Shown here piece after piece: positions 1 to 12,721 of a stretch of DNA of 64,000 nt (positions within the stretch are counted from its first letter, which is position 1; each line of letters starts with the position of its first letter). A program made the translations under genes and the position numbers. Source of the DNA: Mytilinidion resinicola (lineage: Eukaryota; Ascomycota; Dothideomycetes; Mytilinidiales; Mytilinidiaceae); assembly GCF_010093595.1 (NCBI RefSeq), contig NW_022985455.1, forward strand, positions 553,532-617,531. The letters run 5' to 3'. The notes under the pieces were generated by a model. The model made no database searches. It saw only the letters and a list, made by a program, of their open reading frames with translations, and was not told the DNA's origin.

Positions 1-676
1 CATATCAACGTGGCGCGAGGATCCGTAGAGCGCCATGGCTGGCGGAGAAGCCGGTGCCTCACGAGCTTACGGGGTTTTTCAAAGGAGGTTTAACAAGGCG
101 AGCAAGCTTCTAGAAGTACTACAGACTATTAAAGAGAGCAGCGGGAACCAGGCTGGGTTGCGTGGGGAGCTGGGAGCGTTAATGTCGGAGCAGTGGGAAG
201 GTTGCGCCTCGCTCCACGCCAAGCAACAACATTCGTGTTCTATTCTTCAGCCCTGTTGATGACGAACGCCGCCACGACACCAGCTGCGCAGTTCACGGCT
301 GCCTTTATGCCATGCAGACTCTACAGTCCGGGGACGCCTCTCTTGCAGTTCTCCCCGCTATCTCGCCATTGGGCCGTGTGGTGTGGGAGGCGGCTGTGCA
401 TGTGCGACTTTTGCGCTGGCAACACCCCCATGCCTTCACCACCGACGATACAGCAGAGTTCATGCGGTCATGTGTGCCTGAGGACGCCTTGCTACTGATG
501 TGTTGTCAACTCGGTACACTGTCTTGACGCCGCTCGAGGTGCCTCGATGCGTTCTCAATGGTCGGAAAGTGGTTCATTTGCTACACAGTCTCCGTGCAGG
601 TATATACGATATCGACGCCATGAAAATGCTTTCAACCCGAACGCCCTGTGAATGCATGGCCTCCAAACCTGCCGAA
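1..676. other. Window edge, no confident gene
   Basis: This lies downstream of the SLU7 stop. One plus-strand frame is open from base 3 to a TAG at 111-113 and could be the 3' end of a gene cut by the window edge, but it is only about 36 codons long and I recognise no motif in it. Other short open frames here overlap each other and show no domain. Confidence 0.3.
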
Positions 677-2104
677 TCAGTGAACTTCGCCCTTGCTCAA
701 GTACGCTGCCATAGGATCATCAGCCGTTACTCGTTTTCGTCTGTACTCCTCCATTTCATCCTCTGTGATGCCTCCCTTCATCTCCTCCAGCGTGCGCTTC
801 CTGGCTCCAGCATCGGCCCTGGCTTTCCAGTCGTCATCGACAGCATTCGGAACATGCTCCTCCCTAGCTTCTTCCTCCTTCCAAGCGACTGCTTTTGGAA
901 TTTCGTCCAAGTCCGTTCCAGTCCGTAGCCGGGTAGTCTCCTGAAATGCCTTCTTGCCATCTTCGCCAGTACAGTAGCTGTTCTTGACAATAGAATGACA
1001 GCAGGCATAACCCCACTTGAAATTTGACCACCAGCTGCCCCAGACTGATGTGTGGTTGTTGATGAGAATGTCTTCTGGATATTTTGATTTCGCCTTGACG
1101 ATGGGTGCCCCTTTAATACGGCCTTGCTCGTCGTATTCGACATATCGTTCGTTCTCCACCACTGCAGCCCCTTTAGGCGCACTCAGTAGATGCTCCTGCC
1201 CGCCGTACTTGTCCAGTATCGCCTTTTGATGTGCCAGCCGTCGTGTTTCTGCTGCTTGTTCTTCCTTCTTGCGGAGGTACTCGCCGGATGTGGGGTTGGC
1301 CTGCAGATGGAGTTTGTTCTTGTCCCCTCGTTCTTGGGTTTCCCATGCATAGCGCTGTGCCTTTTCAAACTCTGCCGCGTCCCCGGAGGCCTTCATGAAG
1401 CCTTCCTCCGCGACCAATGCCGCTGCTTGATCTGCCGTGGCGCCACTGTCCACCATCGATCGCGTCTTAGGGTCGTATTTGGCCGAGTCGAGATCCAGGT
1501 TCAGGAGATATTTGGCAGTGTCTTCTCGTAACCGCAAATTCCGAGTCGACGTAGCTTGCTTCCTGCCCATATCGGTCTCTGCCTCGTACTTTGCGCCCTC
1601 GTCTTCTTCGTCCTCGCCGTCCGGGCCCTGGTTGTCTGTGCCAGCCTTGACCTGTTTCTTCATCTCTTCCAGCTCATGGTACTCTTCCACCACAGCTTTG
1701 TATTCCGCAGCGTCATAACCATTCCATCGATCTCGTTTCGCGTCCCACCCTAGTTGCACGTCCTGCACGATCTCATCTGCTTGGATGTTCTTCCCCGTCC
1801 ATTTCGCGCCTTGCTTTCGCGGCCGGCTTAGACAGTCCTTGGCCTTGTGTGTCATTGCGCCGCAATTCTCGCATGCGCCTTTGCGGAACTTGGTTGCGGC
1901 AGGACCTAGTTTGCGACCTCGGTCGTACCATTTTGAATCCTGCTCCTGCTTTTGTAGACGTTGATGTTCGAGGTAGTCGCTAGTTGGCTCGCTGGCGTCG
2001 TCGACATAGAAGGGTTTCTTCGAGATGAAGGATGGGATGTATTCGTTGCGCTCCTTGTTGGCCGCAGATACATCGGGCTTCTTCGGCGGGCCTGGAGGTG
2101 GCAT
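677..2104 (-). CDS. SLU7: Pre-mRNA-splicing factor Slu7
   Basis: A 475-residue single-exon protein. Slu7 is a second-step splicing factor that helps the spliceosome choose the 3' splice site; it acts in the nucleus. A CCHC zinc knuckle (C78, C81, H86, C91, spacing CX2CX4HX4C) is visible, followed by the long charged central region of the family. The hallmark Slu7 segment, with the [12 protein letters not shown] motif and a run leading to [11 protein letters not shown], lies at about residues 335-380. Length is normal for fungal Slu7. The ATG at 2104 opens the family's short proline-rich N-terminus. The gene is head to head with REV3 across about 357 bp that must hold both promoters. Identification rests on the zinc knuckle and the hallmark segment. 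Confidence 0.95.
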   Translation of the reverse strand: MPPPGPPKKPDVSAANKERNEYIPSFISKKPFYVDDASEPTSDYLEHQRLQKQEQDSKWYDRGRKLGPAATKFRKGACENCGAMTHKAKDCLSRPRKQGAKWTGKNIQADEIVQDVQLGWDAKRDRWNGYDAAEYKAVVEEYHELEEMKKQVKAGTDNQGPDGEDEEDEGAKYEAETDMGRKQATSTRNLRLREDTAKYLLNLDLDSAKYDPKTRSMVDSGATADQAAALVAEEGFMKASGDAAEFEKAQRYAWETQERGDKNKLHLQANPTSGEYLRKKEEQAAETRRLAHQKAILDKYGGQEHLLSAPKGAAVVENERYVEYDEQGRIKGAPIVKAKSKYPEDILINNHTSVWGSWWSNFKWGYACCHSIVKNSYCTGEDGKKAFQETTRLRTGTDLDEIPKAVAWKEEEAREEHVPNAVDDDWKARADAGARKRTLEEMKGGITEDEMEEYRRKRVTADDPMAAYLSKGEVH

Positions 2105-2461
2105 GGTTGAGGATTTTCAGTGAGGAGAATTAGCAAATTACGGCGGTCTACCTCGGGGCTTGGTAAAGGGTGGTGTGGTCGAAGGCAGTATTGGAAAGTG
2201 AGGTGCTGAGGCTACCGGTATTGAGGCAGGGTTGAATCACAAGGTCGGTGCCACAGTGCTATCCCGTAGGGCTGAAGGCTGCGCTTTGGCAAGCGCGTCT
2301 CCCCCGCCACGCCTCTGTTTTCAAACTTTCACCATGACGCGCCGTGAATGCAACGACGCTTAGCAGGCGCTGCTGTGGGGCTCAGCTACTTATAGTATCT
2401 ATATCACCACGATGAGGATCAATTCCAGCACCACAATCCCACCTCACCGGCCGGGCCATCA
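2105..2461. promoter_or_regulatory. Divergent SLU7/REV3 intergenic promoter
   Basis: A gene-free 357 bp stretch between two divergently transcribed start codons, so it must contain both promoters and 5' UTRs. No recognisable element beyond pyrimidine-rich and CCACCTCACC-like stretches just before the REV3 ATG. The role is inferred from position. Confidence 0.6.
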
Positions 2462-5400
2462 ATGGACATTTTCCGCTTCCGCCTCAATTGCATAGACCAC
2501 TACCAGTCTGCTCCAACGGAGCTTGATCCTGTACTGCGTCGCGGGACAGGTCTTTCCCAGCGCCAGAATGGACCCCAGGTGCCTGTTATTAGGGTCTTCG
2601 GCGCAACGGAAACTGGCCAAAAGGTCTGCGCGCATATCCATGGTGCTCTACCATACCTATATTTGCAATACGATGGCAGTCTGGAAAAGGACGCCGGTAA
2701 GTGTGAATCAATTGCGTTTATCCAGATACTAATTTGAAGCAGTCGACGAATATATCCGTACTCTCCGCGACTCGATTGATCACGCTCTTGCTGTCAGCTA
2801 CCGCCGGAATGCGTATGACGGACGCGCAGTCTACGTGGGCCATATTACCCTCGTCAAGGGGGTACCGTTCTTTGGCTATCACGTTGGTTACAAGTTTTAC
2901 TTGAAGGTGTACATGCTCAACCCAATGCATATGACGCGATTCGCAGACCTGTTGTACCAGGGTGCTATCATGAACAGAGTTCTGCAACCGCACGAAAGCC
3001 ACGTGCAGTATCTCCTCCAATGGATGTGCGATTACAACCTTTACGGTTGCGCATATATCGACTGCTCAAATGTCACCTTCCGCGGCCCTGTTCCGGATGC
3101 TTCAGATTCGACAGGTTCGGTACACAAATGGCATGACAAATCCATTCCCATCCACCTCCTTTCTGATCAGGATCGATTTCCGCGGCAAAGCCATTGTTCA
3201 ATTGAAATCGATATCTGTGTCCAGGACATTCTGAACCGGAAAGAGATCGAACCTCGTCCCCAACATCACGACTTCATCGAGCGGTTTCGTCATTTGCAAC
3301 CTGATGAGAAGCTCGTACATTCCATGGCTGGCTTATGGCGTGACGAAACCCGCCGCCGAAGACTGCGCATGGGACTTAGCGACTCTTCGGGTACTCCTTT
3401 CCCCCCAGAAGTCTTGATGTCCGTGTCCGCAGATCCTCGAAATACCGACAAGGGCGGGTGGATACATGAGGAGGAGTTCAATGAAATGATTCATGAATTG
3501 ATCCATGGAGAAAAGGAGCAGAGACCGGATGCCGACATGAGCTTCGACAAATTCGTGAAGCCCGTGCGACTAGAAGATCATGTTCAGACAGCAATCGACA
3601 GCGTGGAAGATCTGTTCCCTGAAAACCTCCAGAGGGCCTTCACTCTTCCCGACGACGTCATCGATGGAGCTAATGATCTCGTCAAGGACGATGTTTCGGA
3701 AGACTTAGTCGAAGGTCAGGGGGAACCTGAGCTTGAAGAAATAGGCGGTGTTATTGGAGCTACCAACGAACAAGATCAGAGTGATGGCAAAGAGCAGGAT
3801 GACTTCGAAGATGTAGTGGATCACGAGACTGGGACAGCTGCCAAGAGCGATTTCTCTGCAAGCACTCCAAGCGGAGATACTACAGTAGCTCGCTCGGAAA
3901 GCTCTCACGAGTCGAACAAAAAGCGAGAGTTACCTTCCGAAGCGATAAATCCAAACAAGAGACTTAAAATCTCCCCAGACACCCCTCTCAAAACCGCCAA
4001 CTTGGTAACGGGAGGTGTGGCAATCAGGACTAGATCAGCTCGGCGTGTCGCTTTTCAAGAAGCTCTTAATGAAAACCGGGATTCGGAAATCTCTCTTTCG
4101 AATTCTCAAGGGAGTGCGGAGGAAGGGGGGCCACAGTCATCGCAAGGAAGTATTAAGGCCCTAGGCGGCAGCGGCCCTAAGACTCTTTCCTTTCCAGTCG
4201 TTAAGAACCCTCATGATTCGGGCACTCTTCTGCGATTAAGCCAAGAAGGGTACTCAAATACCCAGAAAACACCCAAGAGATCCGCTGCGGCCAAGTTAGC
4301 ACTACCGAACTCTTCTGAAGACTCGCCCCGAACGCCATGGAGCCACCAGAGGACGCCATCGACCGTAACCACCACGAACCGCAAATCGCTGCCATCAGAG
4401 ATCGCGACACTGGCTGCGCAGTTAGGGGCGTCTCGTTACTGCCGCAAATCGTCGCGCGTGCTGTACTATAGCGACCTGCCTCCTCTTGCTGACGTGGTTG
4501 TATCAACGATGTCAGAATACGACATGCCATCGATTATCTACCAAGATGCCTTCTACAGCGACGAGAACGACGTTCCAGATCGGCCTCGGGAGTATGCGGG
4601 TCGTGAGTTCAGATTGCAAAGTACCACGATACCCTACCTACCAGCTTTCGATCCTACTGGGACCGCGCTATCCAACTTTGGGGAGAAACCTGCCGTTGTC
4701 TTAAACAGAACTAAAGAAGAACAAGACAGCCGAGCTAGGGGGAGGCTCTGTAAGTTACGCAATTGGGAACTCGCCACCGCCCCGCCATCCGCAGCAGAAG
4801 TAGAAGCATGGCTTCAACAGGAAAAGAAAGATCCAGTGCCATCCACAAAAGGCAACGCGGCGAACCCAGCTGCAGACGTGAAGAGTCCTTCTGAAAAGCT
4901 CTCCCAAATCGAGGGTCCTACCCAAAAGAACAAAGGCGGCTCCAAGTACTCACAGAAGAAGAAGTCTGCAAGTGTCAAACATGAGACTCAATACATGAGC
5001 ATTATGAGCCTTGAAGTCCATGTCAACAATCGAGGCACCTTGGCGCCAGACCCAAACGAGGATGAGATTTCCTGCGTTTTTTGGTGCATTGATGCAGACG
5101 ATAACGCTGGCGGCAACAGAGATCGGATCGGCATCGTTGCACTATCTGACGAGGACGGAATTGCGAAACGGATAGCCAAGCAAGTCTCTGTGGAGGTCGA
5201 ATACGAGGAAGATGAGCTCGATCTTATCAACAGGTTGGTCGATATCGTCCGCGAGTTCGATCCCGACATTCTCACCGGCTACGAAGTTCACAATGGCTCA
5301 TGGGGCTACTTGATAGAACGGGCAAGGGTGAAGTACGAGTATGATCTCTGCGACGAATTCTCCCGGATGAAGTCGCAGTCTCGTGGACGATTTGGTAAAA

Positions 5401-7601
5401 ACGCGGATCGCTGGGGATTTACTCATACCTCGACTATCAAGGTCACAGGCCGACATATGATCAACATTTGGAGAGCAATGCGTGGCGAGCTCAACTTGCT
5501 CCAGTACACTATGGAGAACGTCGTCTTCCATCTTCTACACAAGCGAATACCGCATTATTCCTTCCAGGACCTCACATCATGGTACAAAGGCTCTATGCCT
5601 AGGGATTTAGCTAAGGTTCTGGATTATTTCTTATCTCGGGTACAGCTAAACCTGGAAATACTGGAAGTCAATGAGCTCGTCTCACGAACTAGCGAGCAAG
5701 CACGTCTCTTGGGTGTTGACTTCTTCTCGGTCTTCTCCCGCGGATCGCAATTCAAGGTTGAATCACTCATGTTCCGGATTGCCAAACCCGAAAGCTTCAT
5801 CCTCGTTTCCCCAAGTCGAAAGCAAGTTGGCCAGCAAAATGCCTTGGAGTGCCTTCCTTTGGTTATGGAGCCTCAAAGCGCGTTCTACACCAGCCCGCTC
5901 TTGGTGCTCGACTTCCAGTCGCTCTACCCTAGTGTCATGATCGCATATAATTACTGCTATTCGACCTGTCTCGGGCGAGTTGTCAGCTGGCGTGGTCAAA
6001 ACAAGATGGGATTTGCGGACTTCCAACGCGAGCCTCGACTCGTCGAACTCATCAAAGACTACATCAACATAGCGCCGAATGGAATGATGTATGTCAAGCC
6101 TGAGATGCGCAAGTCACTGCTTGCAAAGATGCTGGGCGAGATCCTAGAAACACGCGTTATGGTCAAGAGCGGCATGAAGGCAGACAAGGACGACAGGCCC
6201 CTGCAACAGCTCCTCAACAACAGACAACTAGCCCTCAAGCTCATCGCCAATGTTACCTACGGCTACACTTCCGCCTCCTTCTCCGGCCGCATGCCGTGCT
6301 CCGAAATCGCCGACAGCATCGTGCAAACCGGCCGCGAGACCCTCGAGAAGGCTATCGCTCTCATCCACTCCGTCGACCGGTGGGGCGCAGAGGTTGTCTA
6401 CGGGGACACCGACTCTCTCTTCGTCTACCTCAAGGGCCGCACAAGAGACCAAGCTTTCGCCATTGGCGAGGAGATCGCAGAAGCCGTCACAAACGCCAAC
6501 CCGCGGCCCGTCAAGCTCAAATTCGAGAAAGTGTACCACCCATGCGTCCTCCTGGCCAAAAAGCGCTACGTCGGCTTCAAATACGAGTCGCGCACGCAAA
6601 CCACGCCCGATTTCGACGCCAAAGGCATTGAGACGGTCCGGCGCGACGGCACACCCGCCGAGCAGAAGATCGAAGAGAAAGCCCTCAAGATCCTCTTCCG
6701 CACCGCCGATCTCAGCGCCGTGAAGTCCTACTTTCAGTCCCAGTGCGCGAAGATCATGGCGGGCAGCGTCAGCATCCAGGACTTCCTCTTCGCGAAGGAA
6801 GTCAAGCTGGGCACGTACAGCGACAAGGGCCCGCCGCCGCCGGGTGCCCTCATCGCCACCAGGCGCATGCTCGCCGACCCCCGCCTCGAGCCGCAGTACG
6901 GCGAGCGCGTGCCGTACGTCGTCGTCACGGGCCCGCCGCAGGCCCGGCTCATCGACCGCTGTGTCGCGCCCGAGGCGCTGCTCGCCGACGACGCGCTCGA
7001 GCTCGATGCCGAGTACTACATCTCCAAGAACCTGATCCCGCCGCTCGAGCGCATCTTCAACCTCGTCGGCGCCAACGTGCGGCTGTGGTACGAGGAGATG
7101 CCGAAGGTGCAGCGAATCAGGAGCGTGGGCGTCGTTGTGGGAGCGAATAATGATGCACAGGGCGGCCAGCCAGGTGCGGCTGCGGCGAGGAAGACGCTCG
7201 AGAACTACATGCGCAGCTCGGCGTGCTTGGTTTGTCGGACTAAGTTTGCGCCTGCACTGCCGCCGCAGCAATTCGCGGATAAGCCGAGCCCGGTGTTGCT
7301 GCTGCCGCTGTGTGCGGCGTGCAAGGCGAGGCCGGCGCAGACGCTGTTGGCGCTGAGGATGCGGCTCAATCAGGCAGAGACGAGGGTTAAGAGTGTGGAG
7401 GACGTGTGTCGCAGCTGTGCGGGCCTGGCGTTTGGAGAGGAGGTGCGGTGTGACAGTCGGGACTGTCCGGTGTTCTACACGCGGCTGAGAGAAAGGGCGC
7501 GGGCGGATAGGGCGAGAGATGGGGTCGGGCGCGTGGTGGGGTTGCTGGAGAAGGATGGAGAGGAGAGCTTCATCAGGGGGGGTGGGGCGTTGGAGTGGTA
7601 A
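2462..7601 (+). CDS. REV3: DNA polymerase zeta catalytic subunit Rev3
   Basis: Family-B translesion polymerase that extends past DNA lesions with Rev7 in the nucleus; about 1697 residues. Exon 1 is 2462-2696, intron 2697-2742 (GT-AG, branch TACTAAT), exon 2 2743-7601. The N-terminal domain carries the delta/zeta-type segment around VGHITLVKGVPFFGYHVG. A long acidic, disordered insert typical of Rev3 spans roughly residues 300-700. The exonuclease-like and palm regions follow. Motif A (DFQSLYPSVM, catalytic D1135), motif B (NRQLALKLIANVTYGY) and motif C (YGDTDS, D1300 and D1302) are intact, so the enzyme looks active. The C-terminus has CysA (CLVC and CAAC pairs) and CysB (CRSC, CDSRDC), the latter the usual 4Fe-4S site. 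GC and third-position GC rise sharply from about 6220 to the end. Confidence 0.96.
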
Positions 7602-8007
7602 GCGTGAGGATGTTTTTGCATAGGCGGTTGTGCAGAGCGCAGCATTGTAATGGCGTATTTGGGTCGCTTGGTGGCTTTTGTTTGGGCAGGTCAGGTATGG
7701 ATAGCCCTTCTGTTTGTGACATCTACTTTTTGTTTTCCCCCCAATGCACTCACTCATATTCTTGAAGCGTAAGGCATCGCGTCCGAAGATATCGCCGCTA
7801 TTGACCAGCTTTGGCAAGTCTTGGCTGCCGAGGAAGACCCGGGGGGTGTTGAGTCTAGACGAGGGCTCCGGGCACCTTTTCGCACAGAACTCGAATACAA
7901 TTTTGTTGGTTTCGTTGAGAATAGTTAGGCGGGCGCGATATCACCCAAAAAAAGGGGGGGGGTTCCGTGCGTGGCGTTCGAAGAACACGAAAAGTCGCGT
8001 CTGGTAC
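7602..8007. other. Intergenic, REV3 3' flank
   Basis: About 400 bp with no supported gene. It holds the REV3 3' UTR and a homopolymer junction (A7 then G9) at 7947-7962. Small open frames here have no recognisable content. Confidence 0.5.
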
Positions 8008-9432
8008 CTAGAGACTTGAAGCAGGCGCGGGAAGCAGGCACGAGGGATAGCAGGGTGGGGTTTCGAGCCGGTGGAAGGAACCAAAATGCAAATGAAGGGC
8101 CTCAGATAGTCGTGAGCAGGAGCGCACACACTTTCTGTCTAGGTACGTGCTGTAGAAGTTGCCTCTCACTCCCCCTTCTGCTTCCACCAACTCCTCTCCC
8201 AACCCCCTCTCCGCCGCTTTCTCAGACACGGTATACTCCACCTCGCCCAGCGCGCTCTCCAGCTCCTCCACACACGCACTGCACTCGCACGCCCCTGTCA
8301 CCACAGACCCCCGCGGCCCTTCATCCTCCTTCAGCCAGCGCTTCTCGGCCCACCAGTCCGCGTCCCGCGTCTCCCCGCAGCGCCGCCGCGCCCGGATGTC
8401 CATCATGGCCACCTCGTCCCGCCACGAGAACCCCGGCTCGATCTCGGTGGAGAGGAACACGACGCCCGGGACTGCACTGCCACAGCTGCGCGCGGACGTC
8501 AGCGAGCCAGGCGGCATAGGCGGTCCAGTTGCGGCGGCGGGAAGCGCGGAGGCGGGCGGCGGTGGGGCCGGGGAGGTCGTCGAGGGTTTTGCTGAGGCCG
8601 AGGGCGTTGATGGTGGTTAGGAGGTGGAGGCGGGTTGGGGTGGAGTTGGAGTTGGAGTTGGAGTTGGATCCAGAGAGCAAGGTATTTGGGAAATCCGGGT
8701 CCGGGAAGTCGGGCCAGTGGGTGAGAAGGGGATTCATGTTGTCGCGTTGTGTGAGGTAATTAGGTAGGTTGACGGTGGCAGCTGGAGCGGCAGTAGGGCA
8801 CAAGCTGTCATGTGGTAGATGGGGTTCCTGACTTGGTAGGCGAGGGTGTGAAAAGGCGGGCCGAAGGAAGAAGGGAGGAAGGCAAAGCGGTGAAAGTGCT
8901 TGTTCTCCCAGCCATCTGTGGTGTTGTTTGTTGGATCGACAAAAGAGATCACCGTGTAAGGGAGGCTCGGTGCAGCATTTAGGATGGAGACGAAGTTGGA
9001 AATGTTGCGTATGGTGAGCAGAGCTTGGCCAGGGTCATCTTCTGTTGCTGCGGATATCTCGAGGATTAGACGCCTGAACGAGGAAAGAAAGGGCGAACTC
9101 TAGTTAGATCGGAAGCCTAGGGCGTGGCACGTTGCTTTCTAGCCATTGTAGCCTATGCGAATTCGAAGGTCACGGCTTGTCCTTTGATAAAAGAGTTGCT
9201 AGACTTCTCCCCATATGATCTTGCTGACGCATGAGACCCCGAGGGGGACACATAGGTCGTGACGGTAGCTATGGTAGAAGGATAGTGGTTCTGATATGTG
9301 GCAACAGAAGTCTTCGTCCAGGAGCTCGTATATCAGATATCGTAGGTCAAGCGGGAGTTTAGCAAGGTCCCCTAGTCCTGGGGTTGAGTTTCTAGCCATA
9401 AAGAGCGGGGACGAGGAACTGGCAGTGGTCAC
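8008..9432 (-). pseudogene. F-box-like protein gene, frame-disrupted
   Basis: Minus-strand reading starts at ATG 9432 with an F-box-like helix (LAKLPLDLRYLIYELLDED). Coding-like sequence continues in other frames: from about 9073 (RLILEISAATED...) to about 8740, then another frame from about 8800 to 8490, then a third frame containing EPGFSWRDEVAMMDIRARRR down to the TGA at 8008. An intron ending in a TTCAG acceptor near 9074 is likely, but no GT donor of matching phase is visible in the first exon. The later two frame changes have no plausible introns. Either sequencing indels or real decay explains this. The family (fungal F-box/2EXR-like proteins) is inferred from the N-terminal helix; substrate unknown. 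Confidence 0.45.
8641..8668 (+). repeat. GTTGGA hexanucleotide microsatellite
   Basis: Four to five perfect copies of a GTTGGA-type hexamer. On the minus strand it encodes an Asn/Ser alternation inside the F-box-like gene. It is close to the point where that gene changes frame. Confidence 0.8.
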
Positions 9433-10804
9433 GAAATGTGAAGACGCTTTCTGCTCTGATAGACGTTCCTACGGTGTTACGAAGAGTGAAGGTGAATCGC
9501 AAATTTTTGGAAACAAAGGTCCAGACATCAAGAGACGCAAAGGCCTGCACACCAGGGAAACGAGCTCTCGTGGATCCTTCTAGCAGCAAGACGACGTTCA
9601 GATGAAGCGCTGATTGAAGCCTAGAGTCGATACGTGTGCACGGCCCACCTTGCGACGTGGTCAAGCACGTGACATATAAAGCATCACCACCTGGGCAAAC
9701 TGACAGTATAGGCCATACGATCAGTCTCGTCATCACTGATTGGGACACATTTGTCTGCCGCTGTGAAGTATGCTTCAATACCTTCTCAAGACGGTAGAGC
9801 CACAGAGTCAAAGACTCACGCCAAGTAAGCATCTGAATGGGCAGTTGAATATAGCACATAGCATATCTACACAACTTTAGTCGCAAAAGTACCACGCCTC
9901 GCTACCATCGAGAAGTTTAAATAAAAAATTCCCCTATCCATCCATCCATAATCAATCACACCCGCGAACCGGCCGGGCGATGCAACCAGCGCAAGACAAG
10001 CAACGAGGCACAGCCAAGCCGCACCACCACCAGCACACTCCGTCCAAGCTTTTTTCGTCGAAAAATAGAAAACCCTCATGATCTAACTCTTTGATGTTTT
10101 TAGTCTCTCCCTCCACCACCTCACCCGCACATCTCGGCCTTTTTTGTTTCTCTGAGGTGGTTACAAGAAGACAGAGAAGGAGATAACGAGCATTGAGGCA
10201 ACACCGACAAAAACAGCATGACGAAGGGGTATGCGCATCTGTAACCGAACCGAGCCGACCAATAAAGAAAAAGTCCGATGCACATAAAACAAAGTGAAAA
10301 GGTCGGCACCGCAATGTTGTTTCCATCAAGCATGGAGTGAAGTAGCACCATGATTCCCAGCCCGCTTGGAAGAAGTATGTAAGTGGAAAAAGAGGGTGAT
10401 ACGAGTGGAATGGTGACAGGCATGGTCCAAAAGAAGTATTGAGGAAGATGCCGCAGGCAAGATACAAGAAACAAAAGCTACTACACAGTATTTAAAGACG
10501 CTGGTATCCCACTCCGCTCGAATGACAAATTGACATAAGTGTTGACTTGGTGAATCGCTCAGTCCTTTCCCACACGCTCCTCGCACCGAGTGAAGAAGTA
10601 AGGAAGCACAGGTGGTATCTGAGCCAATGGCATATCATAGTACAAGAAGAAAAGAAGTTGTGGTGCAAGATAGTCCAGCAATACGAAAAACACTCTCTTC
10701 GCTTAGTAATTGCCGTCGCCTTTCGAGTTTTCAAAGTAGACATGCATTCGAAAGCGCCGTCGCTATTACGTACTTTTTCGCTGTGTGGAATTGGGTATCG
10801 TTGC
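9433..10804. other. Intergenic, septin 3' flank
   Basis: Nearly 1.4 kb between the F-box-like start and the septin stop. Several overlapping minus-strand open frames (up to 171 codons) show no domain and conflict with one another. The part next to the septin gene is probably a long 3' UTR. I see no supported gene. Confidence 0.5.
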
Positions 10805-12721
10805 TTAACGGTAGGTGTTCCTGTCGGGATTGCCAGCGCTGACTGCACGGCCGTTGTTGCCGTTGGTCGGGCTGAGATGTTTGCTCTTGAGACCATCAGA
10901 CGTCATACCACGCTTGCTGGGCGTCTCACCTCGCCTCTTCAACCGGCTGGTTCGCCATCCCTCGTACCATCGCTCGCGACTAGCCTCTCGTAATTCCGAA
11001 CGCCACTCGCTGAACACGCTGTCCTTGAGCCTTACGAAATCGCAGTGCTCAACGTTATATGGGTCGGCGAACCCCCATGGAAACTTACGACCGACGACAC
11101 CCGGCTCGTAGATGTCGGGGGAGATGATGCTCATGGGAAGATATGGAATTTCGGAGTCTTCTTTCTCAATGGAGGCGGACATGGCGGACACTCGTCGGCG
11201 ATGGCCATCTGCTCCACGCTTAGCTGCCTCTGGAGGGGAGCTAGGCGAAGTTGCAGGCGACGAAGAATTGGAAGACGTAGTCGAGCGGCCGGCGTCAGAG
11301 GACGAGCGATCGAGGATTTTGTTGAGGATGGGCGATGAATGCTCCTCGGTGTCGGAAGACGAGTGGTTGTACGCATCCTCATCTCGCTCATCGAGACGGT
11401 CCTCGTCTTCGGCATCCGAGTCGGAGAGATTGAGCGCCTCGAGTGGATCAAGCTTTGCCTGCTTCAGGCTGTCCCATACGATCTTCTTTAGGTGTGCCAT
11501 GTGAGCTGTGGTGATAGTGTCCGCTTTGCTGATGACGGGGATCACTGTTGTTTTGCCCTGAAGGGTACGAAGCACCTGCAAGTCAAGATCCTCGTCCAGA
11601 CCACCAATGACGCGGTGGGAGCTGAATTTGCTGACCAAGTTCGGGTTCTTGCGTGACTCTGCAACATTGTAGTCCAGACGAGCTGGATCTAGGACTAGGA
11701 AGACACAATGTATGTGAGTGTCCCGAACGCCAGGCGCACGAATGACCTTCTGCTCTTCAGTGAAGGTCTCCTCAAACTTGGATTGGAGGAAGGAGGACAT
11801 CTCTCGCAGCTGGAGATCAACGACGTTCTTCTCCAAGCCTTGCGAGTCCCACAAAGTGACACCGATTCTCTCATGATCCACCTCGGTCTCCAAGTATTCA
11901 GATGTAAAGGCGGAGTCGGGACGTTGAGCCGTAGCAGGTGGGGAAGGAGTGTGGCCCCGCTTCTTCGCCGGCAGAGCTAGGGACGTGCGAAGAAAGTTGA
12001 TGAAGGAGGTCTTGCCGGAGCTCTTGGTGCCAACGACGAGGATGCTAGAGATCGGTCAGTGGTTGGCCATCCAGACCATGAAGCGAAAATAGGCTCACTT
12101 GAAGGGTGTTGGATCCTTCCTTCTCCGGACACGACGAGGGCTGTTCAGAGTGCTGACAGTACTGTTGGCGTAGCTGTAGCGGCTGCGGTGGGTCATGCTC
12201 TCGGTCCTGGCGTAGGGATCATAGTTGTCATTCGAGGGAGAGCTGCCAGGAACTAGCGGCACGAGGACTTTGCCATGCGGGCCCATCTTGTAGTCAGCGG
12301 ACGGTCTGCTGAAGTTTCCGCCCTGCCCGTAGCCGCCGGCTCTGTTGGACACGATGGCGAAGGAGTCTGGTCTTGCGCTTTCCCCTCCGAACGTGGGAAG
12401 GCCTTCTGTTGTGTGATGCGCAGGGAGACGCGGGGGCGAACGGGGTAGCATGGCGGCCGCTCGTTCCTGTCGCTGGAGCTCCTCGCGCTGGGCTTGCGCC
12501 TTCTGTTTCTTGGACATCTTGCCTCCTGACACGGAGCGGTTTCCTTTTGCCTCGTTCGACTTCTGCCTGCGCAAGAAATTAAAAGAAGAGCGTCGGGCAC
12601 CACCGGGAATCTGCTGATCGCCGTTGGGAGAGGCGGAAGCTTTGAACTGGGGCAATGCGGTATCGTCGGGCGAAGGGTCCTTGGGCGGGAGTGGGTGAGG
12701 AGACGGTGTCGCTGTTGCCAT
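10805..12721 (-). CDS. aspE: AspE-like (group 5) septin, P-loop GTPase
   Basis: About 620 residues. Exon 1 12721-12099, intron 12098-12045 (GTGAGC...CTAG), exon 2 12044-10805; frames join as a split Asn codon. Septins are filament-forming GTPases that scaffold septa and hyphal cortex; AspE is a divergent type restricted to filamentous fungi. The N-terminal 200 residues are basic and disordered with KKQKAQAQREELQRQ. The P-loop GTKSSGKT sits at about residues 213-220, right after the intron, followed by a G3-like DSQG and a G4-like SKAD. The C-terminal part is Ser/acidic-rich. I chose ATG 12721 (MATATPSPHPLPP); the frame stays open upstream to 12994 but that part looks like 5' leader. The AspE assignment rests on motifs and architecture. 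Confidence 0.82.

Noticed and set aside
6228..7817. 529-codon minus-strand open frame opposite REV3
   Set aside because: It is antisense to the GC3-rich end of REV3, is Arg/His/Leu-rich without a domain, and arises from the lack of AT-rich stops.
9392..9895. 167-codon minus frame upstream of the F-box-like gene
   Set aside because: It overlaps the F-box start in a different frame and I could not connect it by introns to anything coding.
11131..11504. Short frames in both orientations inside the septin C-terminal region
   Set aside because: They coincide with the acidic/Ser-rich coding tract of the septin.
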